A DNA stretch of 64,000 nucleotides from Pseudomonas sp. PDM14 (GTDB taxonomy: Bacteria; Pseudomonadota; Gammaproteobacteria; Pseudomonadales; Pseudomonadaceae): positions 2,542,001 to 2,606,000 of the forward strand of contig NZ_JACVAQ010000001.1 of the NCBI RefSeq assembly GCF_014851905.1. The letters run 5' to 3'. The notes beneath the pieces are model-generated. The model was not told the origin of the DNA. It did not search any database and was given only the letters and a program-made list of their open reading frames with translations. Within the stretch, counting starts at the first letter, position 1. Each line of letters starts with the position of its first letter. The translations under genes and the position numbers were made by a program. Shown piece by piece: positions 8,343 to 16,402 of the stretch.

Positions 8343-9261
8343 CCTGGATGGCGGGGGTGTCCGGGGTGCGGTACCAGTCGATCAGGCTGTCGGCGAAATC
8401 GCGGGCGAAGGTCGACAGGCCGTCGAAGTCCTGGGCGCAGAGCTGGAAGGTGCGCACCGCCCAGGGGTCGAGCAGCTTGCACGAGCCGAGGTTCTGCCGG
8501 CCCTTGAGCCGCTCGAAACCGGCCTGGGGCACGATGGCGATGCCGGCACCGGCTTCGACCATGCGGAAGATGGCGTCGGAGCTGGCGACCTGCACGCGGA
8601 TGTTCCACGGGATGTGCAGCGCCGAGGCGGCGCGGTTGAGGAACACGTGCAGCGCGCTGCCTTCGAGCAGGGAAACGAACTCGTAGGCCAGGGCGTCCTT
8701 GAAGAACACCTCTTCCTGCTGAAGGATCGGGTGATCCTGCGGGGCGATGATCATCAGCCGGCTGTAGACGAACGGCACGCTCTGCAGGCCGTCGGTGACC
8801 ACGCTGCCGGAGACGATGCCGAGGTCGGCGCTGCCCTCGCGGATGGCGCGGACGATGTCGTCGCTGAGGCGCTCGCGCATGTCGATGTGCACGTCCGGGT
8901 GGCTGCGCAGGTAGTCGCCGACCACCGGCGGCAGGTATTCGGTGATGGCCGTGGTGTTGGCCAGCAGGCGCAGCTGGCCCTTGAGGCCTTCGGTGAACTG
9001 TTGCAGGTCGCCGGTGAGCAGCTCCAGTTGCGAGAGGATCACCCGCGCATGCTGCAGGTAGGTCTTGCCGGCGTTGGTCAGCGTCACGCCCTGGGGCGAA
9101 CGTTCCAGCAGGCGCATGCCGAGGTTGTCTTCGAGGTTCTTGATGCGGTTGCTGGTGGCCGGCACCGAGAGGAATGAGCGCTCGGCGCCGCGGGTGAGGC
9201 TGCTGGTCTCCGCGATGTTGATGAACAAGCGGAAATCGGTGATATCGAAATGCATCGCCAT
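8338..9261 (-). CDS. LysR-family transcriptional regulator
   Basis: A 307-residue LysR-type regulator. The N-terminal winged helix includes SSLTRGAERSFLSVPATSNRIKNLEDNLGM (about 20-49) and LLERSPQGVTLTNAGK, followed by a two-lobe effector domain. Two ATGs six bases apart (9261, 9255) are possible; the first is kept because AGGAC lies upstream of it. The gene is the only regulator in the catabolic cluster, which makes it the best candidate to bind the shared 43-bp boxes upstream of catI, the cyclase gene and the thiolase gene. Unlike many LysR genes it is not divergent from its presumed targets but embedded among them. Confidence 0.92.
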   Translation of the reverse strand: MAMHFDITDFRLFINIAETSSLTRGAERSFLSVPATSNRIKNLEDNLGMRLLERSPQGVTLTNAGKTYLQHARVILSQLELLTGDLQQFTEGLKGQLRLLANTTAITEYLPPVVGDYLRSHPDVHIDMRERLSDDIVRAIREGSADLGIVSGSVVTDGLQSVPFVYSRLMIIAPQDHPILQQEEVFFKDALAYEFVSLLEGSALHVFLNRAASALHIPWNIRVQVASSDAIFRMVEAGAGIAIVPQAGFERLKGRQNLGSCKLLDPWAVRTFQLCAQDFDGLSTFARDFADSLIDWYRTPDTPAIQA

Positions 9262-9381
9262 GGTCGAGTACGTCCTGCCAAGTGATGATTCACGGTACTG
9301 GCTGCTGGCGGCCCTGCCTAGGCGACGTTCGTCGGCAGGGCGCTGCAGCTGTCTGCGGTGCAGGGCCGCTGGTCGGCGGGC

Positions 9382-10272
9382 TTACCAGCCCGAGGGCTCG
9401 AAGCGGAAACCGTCGCCCTGGCGGCGGATGAAACCGCAGTGCGGCTCGCCGAAATGCACCGGCATGATCAGCGCTTCGCGGTCGGCCGCGCGGTTGAGGA
9501 AGTCGAGGCGGGTCTTGCGCGCGATGTCTTCCCAGATGCAGTAGCCGGAGTTGATGTCGGGCCGCACGATCTGCACCGGGCTGTGCAGGATGTCGCCGCA
9601 GAAGATGCCTTCCTCGCCGTTGGAGCGCACGCGGAACACCACCTGGCCCGGGCTGTGGCCTGGCGCCGGTTCCACCACCAGGCAGTCGGCGATCTCCTGG
9701 CCGGGCACGGCCATCTGCGCCAGGCCTTCGTTGATGATCGGCATCACGCTGTCGAAGAACGAGTCGCCGAACACGTCGATCACCCCGGCTTCCTTGTTCT
9801 TGCCCTGGGCGCAGAAGTCGAAGTCGTCCTTGGGCAGGTAGTAGGTGGCGTTGGGGAAGGTCGGCACCCAGCGGCCATCCTGCCAGGTGGTGTTCCAGCC
9901 GACATGGTCCGAGTGCAGGTGGGTGATGACCACGTGGGTGACCTTCTCCGGCGGCGCGCCAGCGGCGATCATCCACTCGCGCACCAGGGTGTTGAGCATG
10001 TTCATCCGCGGGATGGCGGCACGCGGCTTGAAGTTGCCCACGCCGGTGTCGACCACGATGATGTTGCTGCCTACGTGGACGATCCAGAACTGGATGGTGA
10101 CGATCAGCTTGTTCATGTGCGGCACCCAGTGGTTGGGCGCCATCAGGTCGCGGTGCTCATCGAGCACGCTGTTGTCCATCTCGGGAAACAGGAAGGCCGG
10201 GTCGTGGGTGGGGCCGGCGTATTCGAGAATGCGGGTGACCTTGATGTCTCCGATCATGCGCGATTGCATCAT
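9382..10272 (-). CDS. metallo-beta-lactamase-fold hydrolase
   Basis: A 296-residue protein of the metallo-beta-lactamase superfamily. The zinc-binding HLHSDH motif is at about 118-123, with VVDTGVGN before it, GHSPGQVVF and GDILHSPVQ after it, and a late MPVHFGEPHCGF. This pattern fits the lactonase/thioesterase-like branch (AttM/PqsE/N-acyl homoserine lactonase relatives). The start at 10272 is preferred over 10287 because GAGGACAACCGCC then serves as ribosome site, as before catI. It stands alone, 120 bp before lysR. A lactone-opening role is possible, and it could replace the enol-lactonase at 10419 if that protein is inactive. Confidence 0.85.
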   Translation of the reverse strand: MMQSRMIGDIKVTRILEYAGPTHDPAFLFPEMDNSVLDEHRDLMAPNHWVPHMNKLIVTIQFWIVHVGSNIIVVDTGVGNFKPRAAIPRMNMLNTLVREWMIAAGAPPEKVTHVVITHLHSDHVGWNTTWQDGRWVPTFPNATYYLPKDDFDFCAQGKNKEAGVIDVFGDSFFDSVMPIINEGLAQMAVPGQEIADCLVVEPAPGHSPGQVVFRVRSNGEEGIFCGDILHSPVQIVRPDINSGYCIWEDIARKTRLDFLNRAADREALIMPVHFGEPHCGFIRRQGDGFRFEPSGW

Positions 10273-10361
10273 GGCGGTTGTCCTCATCTTGTTCTTGTAA
10301 GCGGCGGCTTGCTGGCCGCCTGGCGTGTACGGATTATGTCGCGGCGCGGGCGCGGCGGCTG

Positions 10362-10387
10362 TTGCGATCTGCTTAAGCGCGTCTTAG
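10362..10387 (-). promoter_or_regulatory. degenerate copy of the shared regulatory box
   Basis: On the minus strand CTAAGACGCGCTTAAGCAGATCGC resembles the TTAA-dyad half of the 43-bp box, but the GAAATTGT end is missing. It lies about 90 bp upstream of the metallo-hydrolase gene. Confidence 0.35.
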
Positions 10388-10418
10388 GGCGCGGCTAATG
10401 CCGGTTCTCACCGGCCAC

Positions 10419-11285
10419 TCAGGCTGCATGCTGGCTGGCGCCGATGCGGTGTGCGGGCTCGGCCATGAAGGCGCGGTAGATTTCGGCGCCGCTGCGCCCG
10501 TCGAGCACATACTGGCTGAGCAGGGCCAGCACCAGGCGCGGGCTCTGCAGCGGCATGAAATGCCCGGAGGCTACCGGCAATGCCTCGATGTGCGCGGCGA
10601 AACCGGCCAGGCGGTCGATCTCCTGCGGCGGGCGCAGGCCGTCGTATTCGCCGGCGACCAGCAGCGTGCGCGCCGGTAGGCGCGGCAGGTCATTCTCCAG
10701 GTTCAGGTCGGCGAGCATGGCGAAGGTCGCGGCGAAGCCCTCGGGGTCGGCGGCCAGCCAGCGTAGGCGGAAGGTGGCGAACACCGCGGCATCGCTGCGC
10801 AGCGGCGCCGGCCAGGTCTTTTCCAGCAGCGCCGGGACCAGCTCGCGCAGGCCTTCGTGGCGCAGCGCCGCAGCGCGTGAACGGGTCGCTTCGCGCGCGG
10901 CATCGGCCACGCCGCAGGCCGGGGCCATGCCGATCAGGTGGCTGCTGCGCTGCGGATGGCAGGCGGCGAAGCGGATGGCGATGGCGGCCCCCACGGCAAC
11001 CCCGGCCAGCGCCACCGGGCCGGGAATCTCCAGGGCATCGAGCAGCGCGGCGAGGTCGGCAACATGGCTGTCGATGTGCAGCGCGCCCAGCACCTTTTCC
11101 GAGAGCCCGGCGCCGCGGGTGTCGTAGCGCAGCACCTGCACATCGGCGGGCAGCTCGGCGAAGTGCCGGTCCCAGCTTTCCAGGCTGCCGCCCATCTCGT
11201 GAATCAGCACCAGGGTCGCGCGCGGCTTGGCCACACGGCGCAGTTGGTAGCGCAGGGCGCTGCCGTTGATTTCGATCCAGTTCAT
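10419..11285 (-). CDS. alpha/beta hydrolase, enol-lactonase-like, lacking the nucleophile serine
   Basis: A 288-residue alpha/beta-hydrolase-fold protein resembling 3-oxoadipate enol-lactonase (PcaD/CatD). The oxyanion segment HEMGG (29-33), the acid in GEYDGLRPP (Asp215) and the base in ASGHFMPL (His242) are present. The nucleophile elbow, normally GxSxG, reads GVAVG (95-99) with Ala97 at the serine position. Family knowledge predicts loss or change of classical hydrolase activity. The neighbouring CoA-transferase and thiolase suggest it evolved from the enol-lactone step. The start at 11285 follows GAGGAGCG and lies 10 bp after the thiolase stop, so both genes share a transcript. Confidence 0.82.
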   Translation of the reverse strand: MNWIEINGSALRYQLRRVAKPRATLVLIHEMGGSLESWDRHFAELPADVQVLRYDTRGAGLSEKVLGALHIDSHVADLAALLDALEIPGPVALAGVAVGAAIAIRFAACHPQRSSHLIGMAPACGVADAAREATRSRAAALRHEGLRELVPALLEKTWPAPLRSDAAVFATFRLRWLAADPEGFAATFAMLADLNLENDLPRLPARTLLVAGEYDGLRPPQEIDRLAGFAAHIEALPVASGHFMPLQSPRLVLALLSQYVLDGRSGAEIYRAFMAEPAHRIGASQHAA

Positions 11286-11295
11286 CACGCGCTCC

Positions 11296-12492
11296 TCAGA
11301 CCCGTTCGAACAGCGCGGCCATGCCCTGGCCACCGCCGATGCACATGGTTTCCAGGCCGTAACGGGCGTCGCGGCGCTGCATCTCGTGGAGCAGGGTGGT
11401 CATGATGCGGATGCCGGTGGCGCCAATCGGATGGCCGAGGGAAATGCCCGAGCCGTTGACGTTGACCCGCTCGATGTCGTCCAGGCGCCAGGCGCGCAGC
11501 ACGGCCAGGGCCTGGGCGGCGAAGGCCTCGTTGACCTCGATCAGGTCCATCTCGGCCAGGCTACGCCCGGTGCGCTCGAGCAGCTTGGCCACCGCCGGCA
11601 CCGGGCCGATGCCCATGCGCGAGGGCTCGCAACCGGCCGCGGCCCAGTCGACCAGGCGCGCCAGCGGTTGCAGGTTGTAGCGCTGGGCGTACTCCGGTGA
11701 CACCACCAGGCAAGCGGCGGCGGCGTCGTTCTGCTGGCTGGAGTTGCCGGCGGTGCACACGCCATCGGGCAGCAGCACGCGCAGGCCGCTCATGCTCTCC
11801 AGGCTGGCGTCGGCGCGGATGCCTTCGTCCATCGCCACCGTGGTGCTGGTGCCGCGCTTGCCCGGCACGTTCAGCGCCACCACTTCATCGGCGAAGCGCC
11901 CGTCACGCCAGGCGGCAGCGGCGTTGAGGTGGCTGCGCACGGCGAAACGGTCGGCGTCCTCGCGGCTAATGGCGTAGTCGCGGGCCAGGTTCTCGGCGGT
12001 CTCGGGCATGCCGGAAATGCGCCCGAAGCGCTCCACCGGCTGCGAACGTTCGCGGCCGCGCTCCAGGCGGTCGTGGAATTTCACGCTGCCGGCGCGCGCG
12101 CCCCAGCGCATATCGGTGCTGTAGTACTCGATGTTGCTCATGCTCTCCACACCAACCACCAGCACCGCCTGGGCGTGGCCGGTCTGCACGTGCATGGCGG
12201 CATCGGCCAGCGCCTGCAGGCCGGAGCCGCAGCGGCGGTCGAGGGTGTAGCCCGGCACTTCGATCGGCAGGCCGGCGGCGAGGGCGGCGTAGCGGCCCAT
12301 GCACGGCGCCTCGCTGGAGGCATAGGACTGCGCGACGATCACCTCGTCGAGCGAAGCAGGCGGCACGTCGAGACGCGCCATCAGGGTCTGGATCAGCGTG
12401 GCGGCGAGCTGGTCGGCGGTCAGCGGGGCGAGGGCGCCGCCGAACTTGCCGATGGGCGTGCGCAGGGGCGAAACGATCAGCGCGTCTTTCAT
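11296..12492 (-). CDS. thiolase, probable 3-oxoadipyl-CoA (or methyl homologue) thiolase
   Basis: A 398-residue thiolase. The nucleophilic cysteine is in DRRCGSGLQA (Cys88), the catalytic histidine in GHPIGATG (about 350) and the second cysteine in CIGGGQG (about 385). It would cleave 3-oxoadipyl-CoA with CoA to succinyl-CoA and acetyl-CoA, the last step of the beta-ketoadipate pathway; a methyl-substituted substrate would give methylsuccinyl-CoA. A biosynthetic or fatty-acid thiolase cannot be excluded from sequence, but its operon and the nearby CoA-transferase support the ring-degradation role. The start at 12492 gives the canonical MKDALIVSPLRTPIGKFGG end. The third shared box is 60 bp upstream. 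Confidence 0.88.
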   Translation of the reverse strand: MKDALIVSPLRTPIGKFGGALAPLTADQLAATLIQTLMARLDVPPASLDEVIVAQSYASSEAPCMGRYAALAAGLPIEVPGYTLDRRCGSGLQALADAAMHVQTGHAQAVLVVGVESMSNIEYYSTDMRWGARAGSVKFHDRLERGRERSQPVERFGRISGMPETAENLARDYAISREDADRFAVRSHLNAAAAWRDGRFADEVVALNVPGKRGTSTTVAMDEGIRADASLESMSGLRVLLPDGVCTAGNSSQQNDAAAACLVVSPEYAQRYNLQPLARLVDWAAAGCEPSRMGIGPVPAVAKLLERTGRSLAEMDLIEVNEAFAAQALAVLRAWRLDDIERVNVNGSGISLGHPIGATGIRIMTTLLHEMQRRDARYGLETMCIGGGQGMAALFERV

Positions 12493-12551
12493 AGCAGCGA
12501 AACCTTGGGCAGTGGCGAGTTCGGGCCAGCATGGGCAACTCGCCAGGGGCG

Positions 12552-12594
12552 GACAATTTCGCATCGCGAAAGCCGGCCTTTCGCATTGCTTAAG
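12552..12594 (-). promoter_or_regulatory. shared 43-bp regulatory box, copy 3 (thiolase operon, possibly oprD)
   Basis: On the minus strand it starts CTTAAGCAATGCG and ends GCGAAATTGTC, with GGCTTTCGCG between, aligning gaplessly with the copies at 6336 and 8300 though it is the most divergent of the three. It lies 60 bp before the thiolase ATG, in the divergent gap shared with the rightward porin gene at 12753, so one site could serve both. Confidence 0.55.
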
Positions 12595-12752
12595 CGCTGC
12601 AGCGTGCCGGGGTGTGCCGCGCATGTTTGCCTGCGCCGAACGGCCACTTAAGGAAAACCCAATACCTGAGGCGCGAGCCGCCTGCGCATGCTTGCTCGCA
12701 CCGGTGTTTGCCCGGAAGACCTACAAAAACAATCAAGACGGAACCCAACACG

Positions 12753-13994
12753 ATGTCTAAAAGCTCGCTCGCGCAGCTCTGCGGTCTGCTCGCACTTCCC
12801 CCGATCCTGGCGCTGCCCACGCAGGCCAGCGCAGACTTCATCGAAGACAGCACGGTCAACCTGGCCATGCGCAACTTCTACTTCAACCGCGACTTCCGCC
12901 AGGACAACGCCGCGCAATCCAAGCGCGAGGAGTGGGCGCAGGGCTTCATGTTCAACGCCAAGTCCGGCTACACCGAAGGCACGGTCGGCTTCGGTGTCGA
13001 CCTCTACGCCGCCCTCGGTGTGAAGCTGGATTCCTCCGACGCGCGTGCCGGCACCGGCCTGCTACCCAACGCCTTTGGTGATGAAGGCCCGGACACCTAC
13101 AGCGACCTCTCCGGCGTGGCCAAGATGAAAATCTCCAAGTCCGAGCTCAAGGTCGGTGGCTTCATGCCCAAGTCGCCGGTGCTGCTGTCGAGTGACGCGC
13201 GCCTGCTGCCGCCGATCTTCAATGGCGCGACGCTGACCTCCACCGACATCAAGAACCTGGCGCTCGACATGGGCCGGTTCAACAAGGTCAACTTCCGCAA
13301 CTCCAGCGGCAACCACGACGAAATCCTCGCCGGCAACTACGGCGTGGGTGGCGATCACTTCGACTACTTCGGCGCCGTCTACGCGTTCAGCCCGACGCTC
13401 AACGCCTCCTACTGGCGCGCCGAGCTGGAAGACGTCTATCAGCAGAATTACTTCGGCCTGCAGGCCACCAGCAAGCCAATGGCCGGCTGGATTCTCGGCG
13501 CCAACCTGGGCTATTTCGACTCGTCCGAAAACGGCGCGGCGCGCGGCGGCGACATCGACAACGGTCTGACCTCGATACTGCTCTCGGCCAACCACGGTGC
13601 ACATACCTTCCGCGTCGGCTACCAGGACAACAGTGGCGACAACCCCTTCCCCTACCTGCAGGACGCCGACGCCAACGTCGCCAACGTGGTGCAGATCCTC
13701 GACTTCACCCGTGCCGAGGAAACCTCCTGGCAGGTGCGCTACGACATCGACTTCGCCACCTTCGGCGTGCCCGGCCTGACCTTCTTCGCCCGCTACCTGC
13801 GCGGTGACGGCTACGAGATCGCCGGTGAGAACGGCAAGGAATGGGAACGCAACCTGGACCTCAGCTACGTGGTGCAGGACGGCCCGCTGAAGAACCTCGG
13901 CATCCGCTGGCGCAACGCCATGGTGCGCTCCGACGGCGCCGGCGAGCTGGATGAAAACCGCCTGATCCTGTCGTACACCATCCCGCTGAAATGA
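12753..13994 (+). CDS. OprD-family outer membrane porin
   Basis: A 413-residue OprD-type substrate-specific porin. A signal peptide (about 1-29, ending TQASA) precedes DFIEDSTVNLAMRNFYFNRD, the diagnostic start of the mature OprD barrel, and the protein ends in LILSYTIPLK. Members such as OpdK and BenF pass aromatic or small carboxylic acids across the outer membrane. Divergence from the thiolase operon and proximity to the MFS carrier suggest it admits the cluster's growth substrate. The start at 12753 is chosen because it gives a proper signal peptide; 47 upstream in-frame residues look non-coding. A terminator follows at 14114. Confidence 0.92.
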   Translation: MSKSSLAQLCGLLALPPILALPTQASADFIEDSTVNLAMRNFYFNRDFRQDNAAQSKREEWAQGFMFNAKSGYTEGTVGFGVDLYAALGVKLDSSDARAGTGLLPNAFGDEGPDTYSDLSGVAKMKISKSELKVGGFMPKSPVLLSSDARLLPPIFNGATLTSTDIKNLALDMGRFNKVNFRNSSGNHDEILAGNYGVGGDHFDYFGAVYAFSPTLNASYWRAELEDVYQQNYFGLQATSKPMAGWILGANLGYFDSSENGAARGGDIDNGLTSILLSANHGAHTFRVGYQDNSGDNPFPYLQDADANVANVVQILDFTRAEETSWQVRYDIDFATFGVPGLTFFARYLRGDGYEIAGENGKEWERNLDLSYVVQDGPLKNLGIRWRNAMVRSDGAGELDENRLILSYTIPLK

Positions 13995-14113
13995 GTCACG
14001 GGCGCCGGCCTCCACAAGAGGCCGGCCACCCGCACCCGAGGCACCGGGATGGGCCCGCGCCTCGGTGACCCGCAGCCCGCCCTGCTGCGGCACGTTCCTC
14101 GCGCTGAACACAG

Positions 14114-14150
14114 ACGCCCGACCCTCACGAGGGGTTGGGCGTTTCTGTTT
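14114..14150 (+). terminator. intrinsic terminator after the porin gene
   Basis: ACGCCCGACCCT (14114-14125) pairs with AGGGGTTGGGCGT (14130-14142) through about 12 pairs including G-T wobbles, followed by TTTCTGTTT. A shorter GC-rich hairpin at about 14005-14026 just after the stop has no T-tract. Confidence 0.75.
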
Positions 14151-14195
14151 GTGGTGTTTTCGCCATGTGTGCCGTTGGCGATGTGCAGGCTTGGT

Positions 14196-14290
14196 GGTGC
14201 GCACGGCGCACCCTACAACGGCGGCGTCATGTCGTTGTAGGCATCGTTATCCCACGCTAGGGCTGCGTCGTAGGGTGCGCCGCGCGCACC
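14196..14290. repeat. REP doublet (REPIN-like) in intergenic space
   Basis: Two 21-base arms (14196-14216 and 14270-14290) are near-perfect inverted copies containing GGCGCACCCTAC and GTAGGGTGCGCC, separated by 53 bases. Each arm can itself fold. This is the usual arrangement of Pseudomonas REP elements mobilised by REP-associated tyrosine transposases; none is encoded here. It occupies the 377-bp gap between the porin and lyase genes. Confidence 0.65.
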
Positions 14291-14371
14291 GTCCAGGCGC
14301 CTCGGTTCCTCGATGTTTATCGCAGGCAAAAAAAGACCCGGCAGAGCCGGGCCGAGGAAGAACGCTTTATG

Positions 14372-15178
14372 TCACCCGGCGCTGGCGAGCAGCCGCTGGG
14401 CACGGGCGATCACCGGTGCATCGATCATCTGTCCGTCGAGTTGATAGGCACCGCTACCCCCCGCCGCCGCGATGACCCGGCGCGCCCAGTCCAGCTCGGC
14501 AGCGCTGGGCGCCAGCGCCGCATGCACGGCGGCGACCTGCTTCGGATGGATGCACAGCATCCCGGCAAAACCCATGTCGCCGGCATCACGGGCGAAGCGG
14601 GCGAGGCCGGCCAGGTCGTCGATGTTGGGGAATACCGTGTCCAGCGGCGGTGCCAATTCGGCCAGGCGCGAATGCACCAGCAGCACGAAGCGCGCCTGAT
14701 CGAGCAGCCGTTCGGCCGCCGTGGTCCCGGCCACCAGGCCCAGGTCCAGGCTCAGATCGAGGCCGCCAAAGGTCAGACGCTCGACCCCGGCGACACGCGC
14801 GATCTGCGCCACCTCGGCCAGCCCACGTGCGCTCTCGACAATCGGCATCACCGGCTTGCCGAGCGCGGCAACCTGCGCCACCTGCTCGGCGCTTTCCGCC
14901 TTGGGCAGCAGCACGCCGAGCACGCCGGCGTGTCGGCACAGCTCCAGGTCGGCGGCATGTTCGGCGTGGCCGGCCATGTTCACCCGCACCCACACACGCG
15001 CCTCGGCATTACTGTCGAGAAAGGCGCGCAGGTTATCCCGCGCCTGGGCCTTGAGCGGCGCTTCGACGGCATCCTCGAAGTCGACAATCACCGCATCGGC
15101 GCCCGTGGCCAGGGCCTTGGCGAAACGCTCGGGGCGGCTGCCGGGAACGAACAGCGCGCTGCGCAGCACGGCGCTCAT
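14372..15178 (-). CDS. CitE-like CoA-ester lyase (HpcH/HpaI family)
   Basis: A 268-residue TIM-barrel protein starting MSAVLRSALFVPGSRPERFAKAL, with VDFEDAV (32-38), VRVN, LPKAES, PIVESARGL and CIHPKQV, the classic CitE-like signature. Family members cleave citramalyl-CoA, malyl-CoA or beta-methylmalyl-CoA to acetyl-CoA or propionyl-CoA plus pyruvate or glyoxylate. The gene starts one base after the acyl-CoA dehydrogenase stop, so it is the third gene of the hydratase-dehydrogenase-lyase unit. The P. aeruginosa itaconate locus (ich...ccl) has the same enzyme types, so citramalyl-CoA lyase is the leading guess. Confidence 0.85.
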   Translation of the reverse strand: MSAVLRSALFVPGSRPERFAKALATGADAVIVDFEDAVEAPLKAQARDNLRAFLDSNAEARVWVRVNMAGHAEHAADLELCRHAGVLGVLLPKAESAEQVAQVAALGKPVMPIVESARGLAEVAQIARVAGVERLTFGGLDLSLDLGLVAGTTAAERLLDQARFVLLVHSRLAELAPPLDTVFPNIDDLAGLARFARDAGDMGFAGMLCIHPKQVAAVHAALAPSAAELDWARRVIAAAGGSGAYQLDGQMIDAPVIARAQRLLASAG

Positions 15179-15179
15179 C

Positions 15180-16343
15180 TCAGAACGACCGTGGCAGGTC
15201 GAGCAGGTGCTCGGCCACGTAGGACATGATCAGGTTGGTGGAGATCGGTGCCACCTGGTACAGGCGCGTCTCGCGGAATTTGCGTTCGACGTCGTACTCG
15301 CAGGCGAAGCCGAAACCGCCGTGGGTCTGCATGCAGGCGTTGGCCGCGGCCCACGAGGCTTCGGCGGCCAGGTACTTGGCCATGTTCGCCGCGGCGCCGG
15401 CATTGAGCCCGGCGTCGTATTCGGCGCAGGCGCGCCAGCGCATCAGGTCGGCGGCCTCCACTTCGATGTGCGCCTTGGCGATGGGGAACTGCACGCCCTG
15501 GTTCTGCCCGATCGGGCGGCCGAACACGCTGCGGTCGCGGGCGTAGCTGCTGGCCTTCTCGATGAACCAGCGGCCGTCGCCGATGCACTCGGCGGCGATC
15601 AGCGTGCGCTCGGCGTTGAGGCCGTCGAGGATGTAGCGGAAGCCCTTGCCCTCTTCGCCGATCAGGCTGTCGGCAGGGATTTCCAGGTTGTCGAAGAACA
15701 GCTCGTTGGTCTCGTGGTTGACCATGTTGGCGATGGGTTGCACGGTCAAGCCGTTGCCGATGGCCTCGCGCAGGTCGACCAGGAAGATCGACATGCCGTC
15801 GACCTTCTTCGTCACCTCGGCCAGCGGCGTGGTGCGCGCCAGCAGGATCATCAGGTCGGAGTGCTGCACCCGCGATATCCACACCTTCTGCCCGTTGACC
15901 ACGTACTTGTCGCCCTTGCGCACGGCGGTGGTCTTGATCTTGGTGGTGTCGGTGCCGGTGGTCGGCTCGGTCACGGCCATGGACTGCAGGCGCAGCTCGC
16001 CGCTGGCCAGCTTCGGCAGGTAGTACTGCTTCTGCGCAGCCGTGCCGTTACGCAGCAGGGTGAACATGTTGTACATCTGCCCGTGCACGGTGCCGGAGTT
16101 GCCGCCGCAGCGGTTCACTTCCTCGAGAATCACCGACGCCTCGGCCAGGCCCAGGCCCGAGCCGCCGTATTCTTCGGGGATCATCGCCGACAGCCAGCCA
16201 GCGTCGGTCAGGGCCTTGACGAAGGCCTCGGGGAAGCCCTTTTCCTCGTCGATCTTGCGCCAGTACTCGGCGGGAAACTCGGCACACAGGGCGCGCACGC
16301 CGTCGCGGATGGCATTCAACTCTTCACTGTTGCGGTCGATCAT
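15180..16343 (-). CDS. acyl-CoA dehydrogenase
   Basis: A 387-residue flavoprotein of the acyl-CoA dehydrogenase family. FAD and substrate segments are QSMAVTEPTTGTDTT, KVWISRVQHSD, ERTLIAAECIGD and MQTHGGFGFACEYDVER. It would oxidise an acyl-CoA to the 2,3-enoyl-CoA and pass electrons to ETF. Where many family members have YEGT, with the catalytic glutamate, near the C-terminus, this one has QVAPISTNL, so the base must lie elsewhere, as known for the isovaleryl-CoA and long-chain branches. Between a hydratase and a CitE-like lyase, methylsuccinyl-CoA or a similar branched dicarboxylyl-CoA is a plausible substrate (inference). Confidence 0.88.
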   Translation of the reverse strand: MIDRNSEELNAIRDGVRALCAEFPAEYWRKIDEEKGFPEAFVKALTDAGWLSAMIPEEYGGSGLGLAEASVILEEVNRCGGNSGTVHGQMYNMFTLLRNGTAAQKQYYLPKLASGELRLQSMAVTEPTTGTDTTKIKTTAVRKGDKYVVNGQKVWISRVQHSDLMILLARTTPLAEVTKKVDGMSIFLVDLREAIGNGLTVQPIANMVNHETNELFFDNLEIPADSLIGEEGKGFRYILDGLNAERTLIAAECIGDGRWFIEKASSYARDRSVFGRPIGQNQGVQFPIAKAHIEVEAADLMRWRACAEYDAGLNAGAAANMAKYLAAEASWAAANACMQTHGGFGFACEYDVERKFRETRLYQVAPISTNLIMSYVAEHLLDLPRSF

Positions 16344-16402
16344 GGGGCTTTCCTCGGAAACAGGCGCCCGCCGATGGCGAGCGGTTTTTTATGGGGATGG
16401 AG

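Noticed and set aside
13062-14204. 380-codon minus-strand frame
   Set aside because: Antisense to the OprD porin gene, whose signal peptide and barrel motifs are clear.
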